Shown here one piece after another: positions 16,544-23,041 of a DNA stretch of 35,208 nt. The position numbers and the translations under genes are program-made. The stretch's first letter is position 1. Each line of letters starts with the position of its first letter. Under the pieces are notes generated by a model. The model was not told the origin of the DNA. It did no database searches and was given only the letters and a program-made list of their open reading frames with translations. This stretch comes from Ruminococcus sp. (lineage in GTDB: Bacteria > Bacillota > Clostridia > Oscillospirales > Ruminococcaceae): assembly GCA_015066875.1 (NCBI GenBank), contig SVNM01000020.1, positions 1-35,208 on the forward strand, read 5' to 3'.

Positions 16544-16571
16544 GAAAAAGAGAGAGCTGAAAAGCTCTCTC
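16543..16571 (-). terminator. Intrinsic terminator after xylB
   Basis: On the minus strand GAGAGAGCT (rc of 16563-16571), loop TTTC, AGCTCTCTC, then TTTTTCTTG. A perfect 9-bp stem, 10 nt after the xylB stop. Confidence 0.92.
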
Positions 16572-16581
16572 CTATTGCTTA

Positions 16582-18105
16582 TTAAAGTTCTGCAAGCTTT
16601 GCAAAGCTCTCCTTGAGTGCAGGATAAATCTCTCTGTAAAGCTTATAATATTTCTCGTATTCAGGAACATTTTCAGCGTTGGGAGCCTGTATCTTGTCGG
16701 TCTTTACGATCTCAGAGCAAGCCTCAGATACGCTTCCGTAAAGTCCTGCGCCTACGCTTGCGAGAATTGCTACACCAAGTGCGGGACCTTCCTTTGATGA
16801 AGCTGTCTTAACCTCACAGTTGTAAAGGTCTGCAAGCATACTTCTCCACAGAGGTGATGAGCCACCGCCTCCGCAAGCCATCATATCGCTTACGTTTACG
16901 TTCATCTCGCGGAATACCTCTACACAGTCACGAAGCGAATATGTTACGCCTTCCATTACAGCACGAAGCATATCTCTTCTTGAGTGAATTGCAGATAAAC
17001 CGAAGAATACTCCTCTTGCATCGGGATCAAGGTGAGGAGTTCTCTCACCCATAAGATAAGGCAGATAGAGAAGTCTGTTAGCTCCTACAGGAACAGCCTC
17101 TGCCTGTTTATCCATAAGATAGTACTCGTCAACTCCCATAAGCTTTGCGGTTTCCTTCTCGGTCATACAGAAATTGTCTCTGAACCACTTGAGAGAAAGA
17201 CCTGCGCCCTGAGTAACTCCCATAACGTGCCATGTGTTTGGTACAGCTGCACAACATGTATGAACTCTGCCTGCCTTGTCAATTGAGATATTTGATGTAT
17301 GAGCAAAAACTACTCCCGATGTACCGATTGTTGTGAATGCCTTGCCGTCCTCTACAACACCTGTACCGACAGCAGCTGCGGCATTGTCTCCGGCACCTCC
17401 TACAACGATAGTGCCCTCGCAAAGACCGAGAGTCTCTGCCATTGATTTTGTAAGAGTTCCTGTTACCTCGCACGACTCGTAAACCTTGCCAAGCCAGCTC
17501 TTGTCGATTTCAAACGCTGTAAGAAGCTCGTCTGACCAGCAACGGTTAGGTACGTCAAGAAGCTGCATTCCCGAAGCGTCTGAAACCTCTGTAGCATACT
17601 CGCCTGTAAGAATAAGTCTCAGGTAGTCCTTAGGAAGAAGAATGTGTGCTACCTTTGAGTAAATCTCAGGCTCGTTATTCTTCACCCAGAGAATCTTAGA
17701 AGCTGTCCAGCCTGTAAGAGCGGGATTTGCTGTGATCTCAACAAGCTTTTCTCTGCCGACGATTCTGTTCATCTGCTCAACCTCAGAGGCTGTTCTCTGA
17801 TCGCACCAGATGATTGAGTTTCTGAGCACGTTGTTATCCTTATCAAGCATAACAAGACCGTGCATCTGTCCCGAAATACCGATACCCTTTACGTCCTCTT
17901 TCTTAACTCCGCTCTGAGCCATAACTGCCTTGATCGTGTTGATCATTGCGTCTGCCCAGTCTGCAGGATCCTGCTCTGCATAGCCGTTTTTAGGCTGATA
18001 CATAGGATATTCTATTGTTTTTGAAGCTATTACGCTTCCCTTTTCGTCAAAAAGGACTGTCTTTGTACCGCTTGTACCGCAGTCCACGCCTATAATGTAT
18101 GACAT
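16582..18105 (-). CDS. xylB: Xylulokinase
   Basis: FGGY-family kinase that phosphorylates D-xylulose to xylulose 5-phosphate, feeding the pentose phosphate or phosphoketolase pathway. Length 507 (family about 490-510). N-terminal domain: GVDCGTSGTKTVLFDEKG (phosphate binding) and GISGQMHGLVMLD, then WTASKILWVKNNEP and EVSDASGMQLLDV, the last carrying the catalytic Asp region of this family. C-terminal domain: GGAGDNAAAAVGTG, MGERTPHLDPDARG and ACGGGGSSPLWRSMLADL. The set is typical of XylB rather than GlpK or AraB, and the xylA neighbour supports it. The ATG at 18105 follows AAAGGTG. It is the last gene of the cluster, 7 nt after the small membrane gene, and ends at a strong terminator. No transporter or XylR gene is adjacent. 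Confidence 0.96.
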   Translation of the reverse strand: MSYIIGVDCGTSGTKTVLFDEKGSVIASKTIEYPMYQPKNGYAEQDPADWADAMINTIKAVMAQSGVKKEDVKGIGISGQMHGLVMLDKDNNVLRNSIIWCDQRTASEVEQMNRIVGREKLVEITANPALTGWTASKILWVKNNEPEIYSKVAHILLPKDYLRLILTGEYATEVSDASGMQLLDVPNRCWSDELLTAFEIDKSWLGKVYESCEVTGTLTKSMAETLGLCEGTIVVGGAGDNAAAAVGTGVVEDGKAFTTIGTSGVVFAHTSNISIDKAGRVHTCCAAVPNTWHVMGVTQGAGLSLKWFRDNFCMTEKETAKLMGVDEYYLMDKQAEAVPVGANRLLYLPYLMGERTPHLDPDARGVFFGLSAIHSRRDMLRAVMEGVTYSLRDCVEVFREMNVNVSDMMACGGGGSSPLWRSMLADLYNCEVKTASSKEGPALGVAILASVGAGLYGSVSEACSEIVKTDKIQAPNAENVPEYEKYYKLYREIYPALKESFAKLAEL

Positions 18106-18112
18106 AATATTT

Positions 18113-18508
18113 TCACCTTTCGTGATTTTTTATAGATTTTTGAAGTAAACATAACAGGAATGTCAGAATCGAAACCAATATAGGCGTAACAATCAAATAC
18201 ACAACAAAAAATACGACTGTGCCTATACTGCTTTCTCCGGTAAAACTTTCAAAAATATAGTAACCTGTCCAGAACACTATCCACTGCTGCAGAACAGTAT
18301 TCAATATTACGATGCCTGTGTTTTTCAGCCGTTGATTTGGCGGTAAATCTTTAAAAACAAAATTATAATATACCGCAATCATCGGTATAAGCATAATAAT
18401 CAGAACAGGTAATTGAAAGTGTGTAAAATTGGCAAATAAATACCAGCTGCCATATTGCCAAAAGCCCAGAACAGCTGACACTATCAGGCTTTTTTTAAAT
18501 ACTGACAC
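18113..18508 (-). CDS. Small four-helix membrane protein between xylA and xylB
   Basis: Unrecognised protein of 131 residues, strongly hydrophobic, with about four predicted transmembrane segments: about 8-25, 33-50 (LPVLIIMLIPMIAVYYNF), 62-85 (VLQQWIVFWTGYYIF) and 95-122 (VVFFVVYLIVTPILVSILTFLL). Charged residues lie at the ends (KK near the N-terminus, KSIKNHER at the C-terminus) and in one loop (KDLPPNQRLKN). The start is GTG at 18506-18508, 10 nt after GGGAG, since a stop lies just upstream in frame. It sits 75 nt after xylA, behind a long hairpin, and 7 nt before xylB, so it shares their mRNA. It could help xylose entry or be an unrelated insertion. Its AT-richer codons differ from its neighbours. 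Confidence 0.75.
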   Translation of the reverse strand: MSVFKKSLIVSAVLGFWQYGSWYLFANFTHFQLPVLIIMLIPMIAVYYNFVFKDLPPNQRLKNTGIVILNTVLQQWIVFWTGYYIFESFTGESSIGTVVFFVVYLIVTPILVSILTFLLCLLQKSIKNHER

Positions 18509-18532
18509 TCTATCATCACTCCCATAGCAAAA

Positions 18533-18569
18533 GGACGCAGTCCACGCAATCTATGCGGAGACCACGTCC
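18533..18569 (-). terminator. Long hairpin between xylA and the small membrane gene
   Basis: Arms 18533-18548 and 18554-18569 pair over 16 positions (three wobbles, one mismatch) with a 5-nt loop, 14 nt after the xylA stop. On the minus strand only CTTTTGC follows, so it may be a leaky terminator or a 3'-end stabiliser that keeps xylA mRNA above xylB. It lies immediately before the ribosome site of the next gene. Confidence 0.65.
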
Positions 18570-18583
18570 CGTAAAATCAGATA

Positions 18584-19906
18584 TTAAAGATTGAACATAA
18601 TGTTGTTCATAATAGACTCAAGCATCTCCTGACGTCCGCTTCCGATTGAATCAACAACCTCGCCCTTTTCAAGAGCATACTTTTCAAGGTCAACCATTGT
18701 AGCCTTGCCGTCGATGATATCCTTACCGATACCTGTTGTCCATGAAGCATATCTGTCGTCGATGAACTTGTCAATTCTGCCGTCCTCGATCATCTTTACT
18801 GCAATTCTGAGACCAAGAGCAAATGCGTCCATACCGGCGATATAGCTGTGGAAGATATCCTCAGGTGTAAATGAGCCTCTTCTTGCCTTTGAGTCAAAGT
18901 TAAGACCGCCGTTTGTAAATCCGCCAGCCTTGAGAACCTCATACATACAGAGAGCTGTCTCATAAACGTTTGTGGGGAACTGGTCAGTATCCCAACCGAG
19001 AAGTGTATCGCCCTGGTTAGCGTCGATTGAACCGAATGCGTCGTTCTCTCTTGCTGTGCGGAGCTCATGCTGGAATGTATGCTGTGCGAGAGTTGCGTGG
19101 TTAGCCTCGATGTTCATCTTGAAATCCTTTTCAAGACCGTACTTGCGGAGGAATCCGAGTACTGTAGCTGTATCGAAGTCATACTGGTGCTTTGTAGGCT
19201 CCTTGGGCTTGGGCTCGATGTAGAAATCGCCTGTGTAGCCGATTGAACGAGCGTAATCAACAGTCATCTTCATAAGACGAGCCATATTGTCAAGCTCAAG
19301 ACCCATATTTGTGTTAAGGAGAGTCTCATAGCCTTCACGTCCGCCCCAGAATACATAGCCGTTACCGCCGAGCTTTACAGTTGACTCAACAGCCTTCTTG
19401 ATCTGTGCTGCAGCGTATGCGAAAACGTCTGCTGAGGGTGATGTACCTGCGCCGTGCATATAACGAGGGTGGTCAAAGCACTTTGCTGTACCCCAGAGAC
19501 ACTTCTTGCCTGTTTCTTCCTGCTTAGCCTTTATGTAGTCTGTAACCTCGTCAAGCTTAGCGTTTGACTCGGCAAGGCTACCATACTCAGGAGAGAGGTC
19601 ACGGTCATGGAAGCAGAAATAATCGATTGAAAGCTTGTCCATAATCTCAAAGGCAGCGTCTACCTTTGCCTTTGATCTTGCCATAGGATCATTTTCGCCC
19701 CATGTCTTGTCTGCTGTACCGCAACCGAACATATCTGTTCCGTCACCGCCCATTGTGTGCCACCATGAAAGAGCAAACTTAAGCTGTTCTCTCATTGTCT
19801 TTCCGCCGATCACCTCATCGGGGTTGTAGTACTTGAATGCCAGAGGGTTTGTGGAATTCTTTCCTTCGTACTGAATTTTGCCTATTTCTTTAAAAAACTC
19901 GCTCAT
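18584..19906 (-). CDS. xylA: Xylose isomerase
   Basis: Metal-dependent isomerase converting D-xylose to D-xylulose. 440 residues, a class II enzyme by length with the N-terminal insert (class I is about 390). Visible signatures: [11 protein letters not shown] with the active-site His100 and Asp103; [32 protein letters not shown]; the metal ligands in [49 protein letters not shown]. The position after ATLA is Gln (ATLAQHTF), where Gly is more usual. The ATG is preceded by AGGAGG. The gene starts 49 nt after the unknown membrane protein gene, with no evident terminator or strong promoter between them, so the two may share a transcript. XylB lies two genes downstream. Confidence 0.98.
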   Translation of the reverse strand: MSEFFKEIGKIQYEGKNSTNPLAFKYYNPDEVIGGKTMREQLKFALSWWHTMGGDGTDMFGCGTADKTWGENDPMARSKAKVDAAFEIMDKLSIDYFCFHDRDLSPEYGSLAESNAKLDEVTDYIKAKQEETGKKCLWGTAKCFDHPRYMHGAGTSPSADVFAYAAAQIKKAVESTVKLGGNGYVFWGGREGYETLLNTNMGLELDNMARLMKMTVDYARSIGYTGDFYIEPKPKEPTKHQYDFDTATVLGFLRKYGLEKDFKMNIEANHATLAQHTFQHELRTARENDAFGSIDANQGDTLLGWDTDQFPTNVYETALCMYEVLKAGGFTNGGLNFDSKARRGSFTPEDIFHSYIAGMDAFALGLRIAVKMIEDGRIDKFIDDRYASWTTGIGKDIIDGKATMVDLEKYALEKGEVVDSIGSGRQEMLESIMNNIMFNL

Positions 19907-19955
19907 AATAACCTCCTATAGTTATCTGAATTTATTTTATGGATTAACTCCAAAA

Positions 19956-21146
19956 TCAGCCTATTAATGATATTGAGAAGCTTCTGTCGTCTACGTTGAA
20001 GTACTCCTCAAGAATTGCTACATAGTAGCGGAAGCACACCTTGCCGTTGAATGTCATAACATCTCCGCTTTCGGGAATTCCGAACATTGCAAGGTTCTCA
20101 TCTGTAAGTGTGCTGAGCAGAACAGAATCGTCCTTGGTTACGTTATATTCTTCCTGCCAGTCACTGCTCATTTCGCTGAAGAACACAGTAGCACCTGCAT
20201 CTTTTTCAAGCTCTTCAAGAAGCTTTGCTGAAGGCTCAAGAACATAATATCTTCCGTCTGAAGTTTTGCCTATTCCGAAAAGAGCAAGCTGTTCTGCTGT
20301 GAGGGCATCAAGATAAATTGTTGAGATATCCGATACTGAATAGCCAAGCTCAGCCTTCTTTGCGGGTTTTATATCTGTAAGAGCAAGCATCTGGTCATAG
20401 GTAAATCCCAGTTTTTTCAGATGCTCTTCAGAAAGATGAATCACGATGCTGTCTGAGAGAGAGTTCAGCTGTGCTGTAATTTCACTACGGGTCATAGTAC
20501 TCCACTGAACCTGTGCAGACTCAGCAATGGGACGCTCAAGGTGAACGATTCTGCTCATATCCTTAAGTGTAAGAGTCATAAACGGGTGACTTACATCAGC
20601 ATAATTCGGCTCTACATAAACAGCTGTACTTCCGTTTGAGGAATCCTCAGTATTGATAACCTCATAGCGGTACTGTCCTGTAGGAGAGACACCCTTATCG
20701 ATAGTTGTAGTTTTTGCTGATGTAACGAAAAACGATGTAAACAGGAAGTATCCCAGTGCACCGAATATGTACATCAGAAGGAAAATCGTACCGAAAGCGG
20801 TTTTAAAGCCCTCGCCCGCGCCTGAAAGAAGCAGTATAATTATTCCCGTTGCTACGATGGGGATAATAAGCGACCAGTTTCCGAACCAGAACAATACTGC
20901 AGGAAGCATCACAGGCAGTATGATTATACTTGAAATAATTGTTACAAGCTGTTTTCTTGTGTAAAGCATTATTACCAGCGCAAGAATTGATACGCCTGTT
21001 GTAAGAAGGCATAACGATAAATGCGATGATATTTCTATATTATAAAATATTGAGCAATAGCATATATAGCAGGCAATGAAAGCGTAAAATCCGCTCAGAA
21101 GCGAAACAACTCGTTTTGTCCAGACATTTTCGAAAAATTTTTTCAT
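19956..21146 (-). CDS. Membrane protein with three C-terminal tandem repeats, upstream of xylA
   Basis: Unrecognised protein of 396 residues. The first 150 residues hold about five transmembrane helices (about 12-32, 40-60, 65-88, 92-107, 115-142). The rest is soluble with a repeated motif: HLSEEHLKKLGFTYDQM (about 240-256), then ALTAEQLALFGIGKTSDGRYY (about 285-305), and TLTDENLAMFGIPESGDVMTF (about 345-365), each followed by a beta-rich stretch. The third copy ends GKVCFRYYVA. The shared pattern is LTxExLxxFGI. The repeats may bind ligand or protein, but I know of no such domain. The side of the membrane is uncertain; the positive-inside rule would place the N-terminal MKKFFENVWTKR inside. 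Two promoter-like sites lie upstream, and xylA follows after 49 nt. Confidence 0.75.
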   Translation of the reverse strand: MKKFFENVWTKRVVSLLSGFYAFIACYICYCSIFYNIEISSHLSLCLLTTGVSILALVIMLYTRKQLVTIISSIIILPVMLPAVLFWFGNWSLIIPIVATGIIILLLSGAGEGFKTAFGTIFLLMYIFGALGYFLFTSFFVTSAKTTTIDKGVSPTGQYRYEVINTEDSSNGSTAVYVEPNYADVSHPFMTLTLKDMSRIVHLERPIAESAQVQWSTMTRSEITAQLNSLSDSIVIHLSEEHLKKLGFTYDQMLALTDIKPAKKAELGYSVSDISTIYLDALTAEQLALFGIGKTSDGRYYVLEPSAKLLEELEKDAGATVFFSEMSSDWQEEYNVTKDDSVLLSTLTDENLAMFGIPESGDVMTFNGKVCFRYYVAILEEYFNVDDRSFSISLIG

Positions 21147-21213
21147 CTGTTCCTCCGTAATTCTGAAATGTCATATATATAAAAGCATTATCTTTAAAAT
21201 GCACTACATTGTT

Positions 21214-21242
21214 ATTATAACATTTTTTTCAATAACTTACAA
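21214..21242 (-). promoter_or_regulatory. Second promoter of the repeat membrane protein gene (P2)
   Basis: On the minus strand TTGTAA (21237-21242) and TATAAT (21214-21219) are 17 nt apart. The expected start is about 60 nt before the ATG. It overlaps the end of the 17-codon open frame transcribed from P1. Confidence 0.7.
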
Positions 21243-21282
21243 GCCATTTTATGAATTTTTTTCGTTTCTGCCGTTTTTTCAT
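21229..21282 (-). CDS. Possible 17-residue leader peptide (MKKRQKRKKFIKWLVSY)
   Basis: Short ATG-to-TGA frame encoding a strongly basic peptide. AAGGAG lies 12 nt upstream, but that site forms one arm of a 5-bp hairpin (21284-21298). It begins soon after the expected start of transcripts from the consensus promoter at 21307-21335, and ends inside the second promoter. It may be a regulatory leader peptide or a chance frame; confidence is low. Confidence 0.3.
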   Translation of the reverse strand: MKKRQKRKKFIKWLVSY

Positions 21283-21283
21283 G

Positions 21284-21298
21284 GGAGTTTCAGACTCC
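21284..21298 (-). promoter_or_regulatory. 5' leader hairpin hiding a ribosome site
   Basis: On the minus strand GGAGT-CTGAA-ACTCC forms a 5-bp stem near the 5' end of the P1 transcript. The GGAG of the first arm is the only ribosome site for the 17-codon frame. In the plus direction it would look like a weak terminator, but nothing is transcribed into it. Confidence 0.4.
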
Positions 21299-21306
21299 TT
21301 TTAATT

Positions 21307-21335
21307 ATTATAGCAATATTCTCCGCAAATGTCAA
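21307..21335 (-). promoter_or_regulatory. Consensus promoter P1 upstream of the repeat membrane protein gene
   Basis: On the minus strand TTGACA (21330-21335) and TATAAT (21307-21312) are 17 nt apart, a perfect match. It sits directly after the spoVM terminator and would produce a 5' UTR of about 155 nt for the membrane protein gene. Confidence 0.85.
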
Positions 21336-21343
21336 TATAATAC

Positions 21344-21368
21344 AAAACCGTTCCCATAACGGAAACGG
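21344..21368 (-). terminator. Terminator after spoVM, end of the long operon
   Basis: On the minus strand CCGTTTCC-GTTAT-GGGAACGG forms an 8-bp stem (one wobble) with a 5-nt loop, followed by TTTTGTATTATATT. It lies 9 nt after the spoVM stop codon. Confidence 0.85.
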
Positions 21369-21377
21369 CTTCGATGT

Positions 21378-21461
21378 TTATTCTTCGTCTTTTTTTATAC
21401 CGAAAATCAATCTGAAAAATCCCGAAAGAAATCCCGGACTCTTTATAATAACTACTTTCAT
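21378..21461 (-). CDS. spoVM: Stage V sporulation protein M, 27 residues
   Basis: SpoVM is a tiny amphipathic helix that recognises the convex forespore membrane and recruits SpoIVA to build the spore coat. This 27-residue frame begins MKVVIIKSPGFLSGF and ends LIFGIKKDEE, which lines up with B. subtilis SpoVM (26 residues): a hydrophobic N-terminus, Pro at position 9, and a Gly/Phe/Leu/Arg amphipathic helix. A very strong AAGGAGGGG lies 6 nt before the ATG. It is the gene after thiN and the last of the operon, as in B. subtilis (thiN-spoVM), and is followed at once by a terminator. Its size makes it easy to miss in automatic annotation. Confidence 0.88.
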   Translation of the reverse strand: MKVVIIKSPGFLSGFFRLIFGIKKDEE

Positions 21462-21519
21462 ATGTAACCCCTCCTTATCCGATATATTTATATTATATTC
21501 GGAAAGGTGATTTTTGTGA

Positions 21520-22149
21520 TTACATTTTTGAGCGTACTATAAGAGCAGTTCCCTCTTTTATGGCAAGAACCGCCTTTTCAGACGTTATTTCGTTACTCAC
21601 CCCTATGGGAAAGCTTTGCTTCATCGTATAATTCTCAAGGGGATATTTTACTCCTGAAAGCTCCTTGATGAAAACACTTTCACTGAGGGCAAATACCGAG
21701 AAATAGTAACCCTCCTTACAGGGATACTCCGCTGTACCCTCACCCTGAAGCGAAATTATATCTGAACTGTCGGCTATTGTCATTTCACAGCCTTGCTCTG
21801 ACGCAAACAGAAGAGTCTGGATATTGGCGATTGAGTGGTCAAATCTTCCGCCTAAAGCTCCGTACAGAATAATACGTCTTACTCCCCTGCTTATTGCAAG
21901 TCTAACCGCCATTATTGTGTCGGTATCGTCCTTTTCGGGAACTGTACGTATTATCTCTCCGTCAAAGTGAACTTCATCGATATACGAATCGAAATCTCCG
22001 ATGAGAATATCGGGCACAAGTCCCATTTCATCGGCATATTTCAGTCCTCGGTCTGCACAGATTATTAGCTCAGCTTCACTTTTCAGTTTTTCTGCCGAAA
22101 CAGAGCTGATGTCAAAGTCTCCGCCAGCGATTATTATGCACGTTTTCAT
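21520..22149 (-). CDS. thiN: Thiamine pyrophosphokinase
   Basis: Transfers pyrophosphate from ATP to thiamine to form thiamine diphosphate. 209 residues, typical length. Motifs: ICADRGLKYADEMGLVPDILIGDFDS (N-terminal catalytic domain, with acidic metal-binding residues), EKDDTDTIMAVRLAISRG, and ILYGALGGRFDHSIANIQTL, followed by a C-terminal beta domain with the thiamine-binding region. The start ATG overlaps the rsgA stop by 4 nt (ATGA), so translation is coupled. In B. subtilis rpe lies between the two; it is absent here. spoVM follows 58 nt later. Confidence 0.94.
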   Translation of the reverse strand: MKTCIIIAGGDFDISSVSAEKLKSEAELIICADRGLKYADEMGLVPDILIGDFDSYIDEVHFDGEIIRTVPEKDDTDTIMAVRLAISRGVRRIILYGALGGRFDHSIANIQTLLFASEQGCEMTIADSSDIISLQGEGTAEYPCKEGYYFSVFALSESVFIKELSGVKYPLENYTMKQSFPIGVSNEITSEKAVLAIKEGTALIVRSKM

Positions 22150-23030
22150 TTAAGCTCCCACTCCTTAATCTGCTTAGCCTCATCATACATCTCACAGTAG
22201 CTTGAATGACGTGTACGGGTGATTTCTCCCCGCTCAAGAGCCTCTAAAACGGCACAGCCCTTTTCACAGGTGTGAGCGCAGTCGCTGAAACGGCAATCAT
22301 CGGTATATTGTCTGAATTCTCTGAAACAACCCGCAAGCTCTTCCTTGCGGATAATATCATATTTGTTTGTTTCAAAGGTGGAAAATCCCGGAGTATCGGC
22401 AATATAGCCTCCGTCAGCCAGTCTGTAGAGCTCTGCGTGACGTGTTGTATGGCGTCCTCTGCCAAGCTTTTTGCTGATTTCTGCTGTGGGAATATTAAGC
22501 GTCGGGTCTATGGCATTAAGAAGCGTAGACTTTCCCGCACCTGAATTTCCTGTAAATGCGCTTATCTTTCCTGCAAGAGCGCTTCGTATTTCTTCAATAG
22601 TCTCAGGAGCGCTGTAATCTGCCTTATACACCTTTATACCGATTGATTTATATGTTCTTTCAATGTTTTCGCAATCCTCGATATCAATCTTTGTTATTAC
22701 GATAACAGGCTCGATATTCTTGAACTCTGCTATAGCAATAAACTTGTCCAGCAGAAGATAATTCGGCGATGGGTCACAGGTTGATACCACAAACACCAGC
22801 ATATCAAGATTTGCAAGGGGAGGTCTTATAATGCAGTTCTTTCTTTCAAGAACCTGTGTGATGACTCCGTCTGAAAACACAACGTTATCGCCTGTGTAAA
22901 GGCTCACTCCCTTGCTTCTGAAAACGCCTCTTGCCTTACATTCATATATGCCGTCAGGGGACTCTACTGTATAGAGTCCCCCTAAGCATTTTATTATTAT
23001 TCCTTGTTTTGAGTTTAATACGTCTGACAT
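22146..23030 (-). CDS. rsgA: Ribosome small-subunit-dependent GTPase RsgA
   Basis: Circularly permuted GTPase (YloQ/CpgA) that checks late maturation of the 30S subunit; in B. subtilis it is phosphorylated by PrkC. 294 residues. An OB-fold N-terminus (about 1-70) is followed by the permuted G-motifs: G4 TKID at 113-116, P-loop GNSGAGKST at 161-169, and G3 DTPG at 212-215. The C-terminal zinc site C-x4-C-x-H-x5-C is complete: Cys246, Cys251, His253, Cys259. It begins 11 nt after prkC with a GAGG site, and overlaps thiN by 4 nt. The prpC-prkC-rsgA order is strongly conserved in Firmicutes. Confidence 0.97.
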   Translation of the reverse strand: MSDVLNSKQGIIIKCLGGLYTVESPDGIYECKARGVFRSKGVSLYTGDNVVFSDGVITQVLERKNCIIRPPLANLDMLVFVVSTCDPSPNYLLLDKFIAIAEFKNIEPVIVITKIDIEDCENIERTYKSIGIKVYKADYSAPETIEEIRSALAGKISAFTGNSGAGKSTLLNAIDPTLNIPTAEISKKLGRGRHTTRHAELYRLADGGYIADTPGFSTFETNKYDIIRKEELAGCFREFRQYTDDCRFSDCAHTCEKGCAVLEALERGEITRTRHSSYCEMYDEAKQIKEWELK

Positions 23031-23041
23031 ATTTACCTCAA

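Noticed and set aside
16188..16616. Plus-strand Ser/Val-rich frame opposite the lipoprotein spacer
   Set aside because: Antisense shadow of the Thr/Glu repeat region with no ribosome site or promoter.
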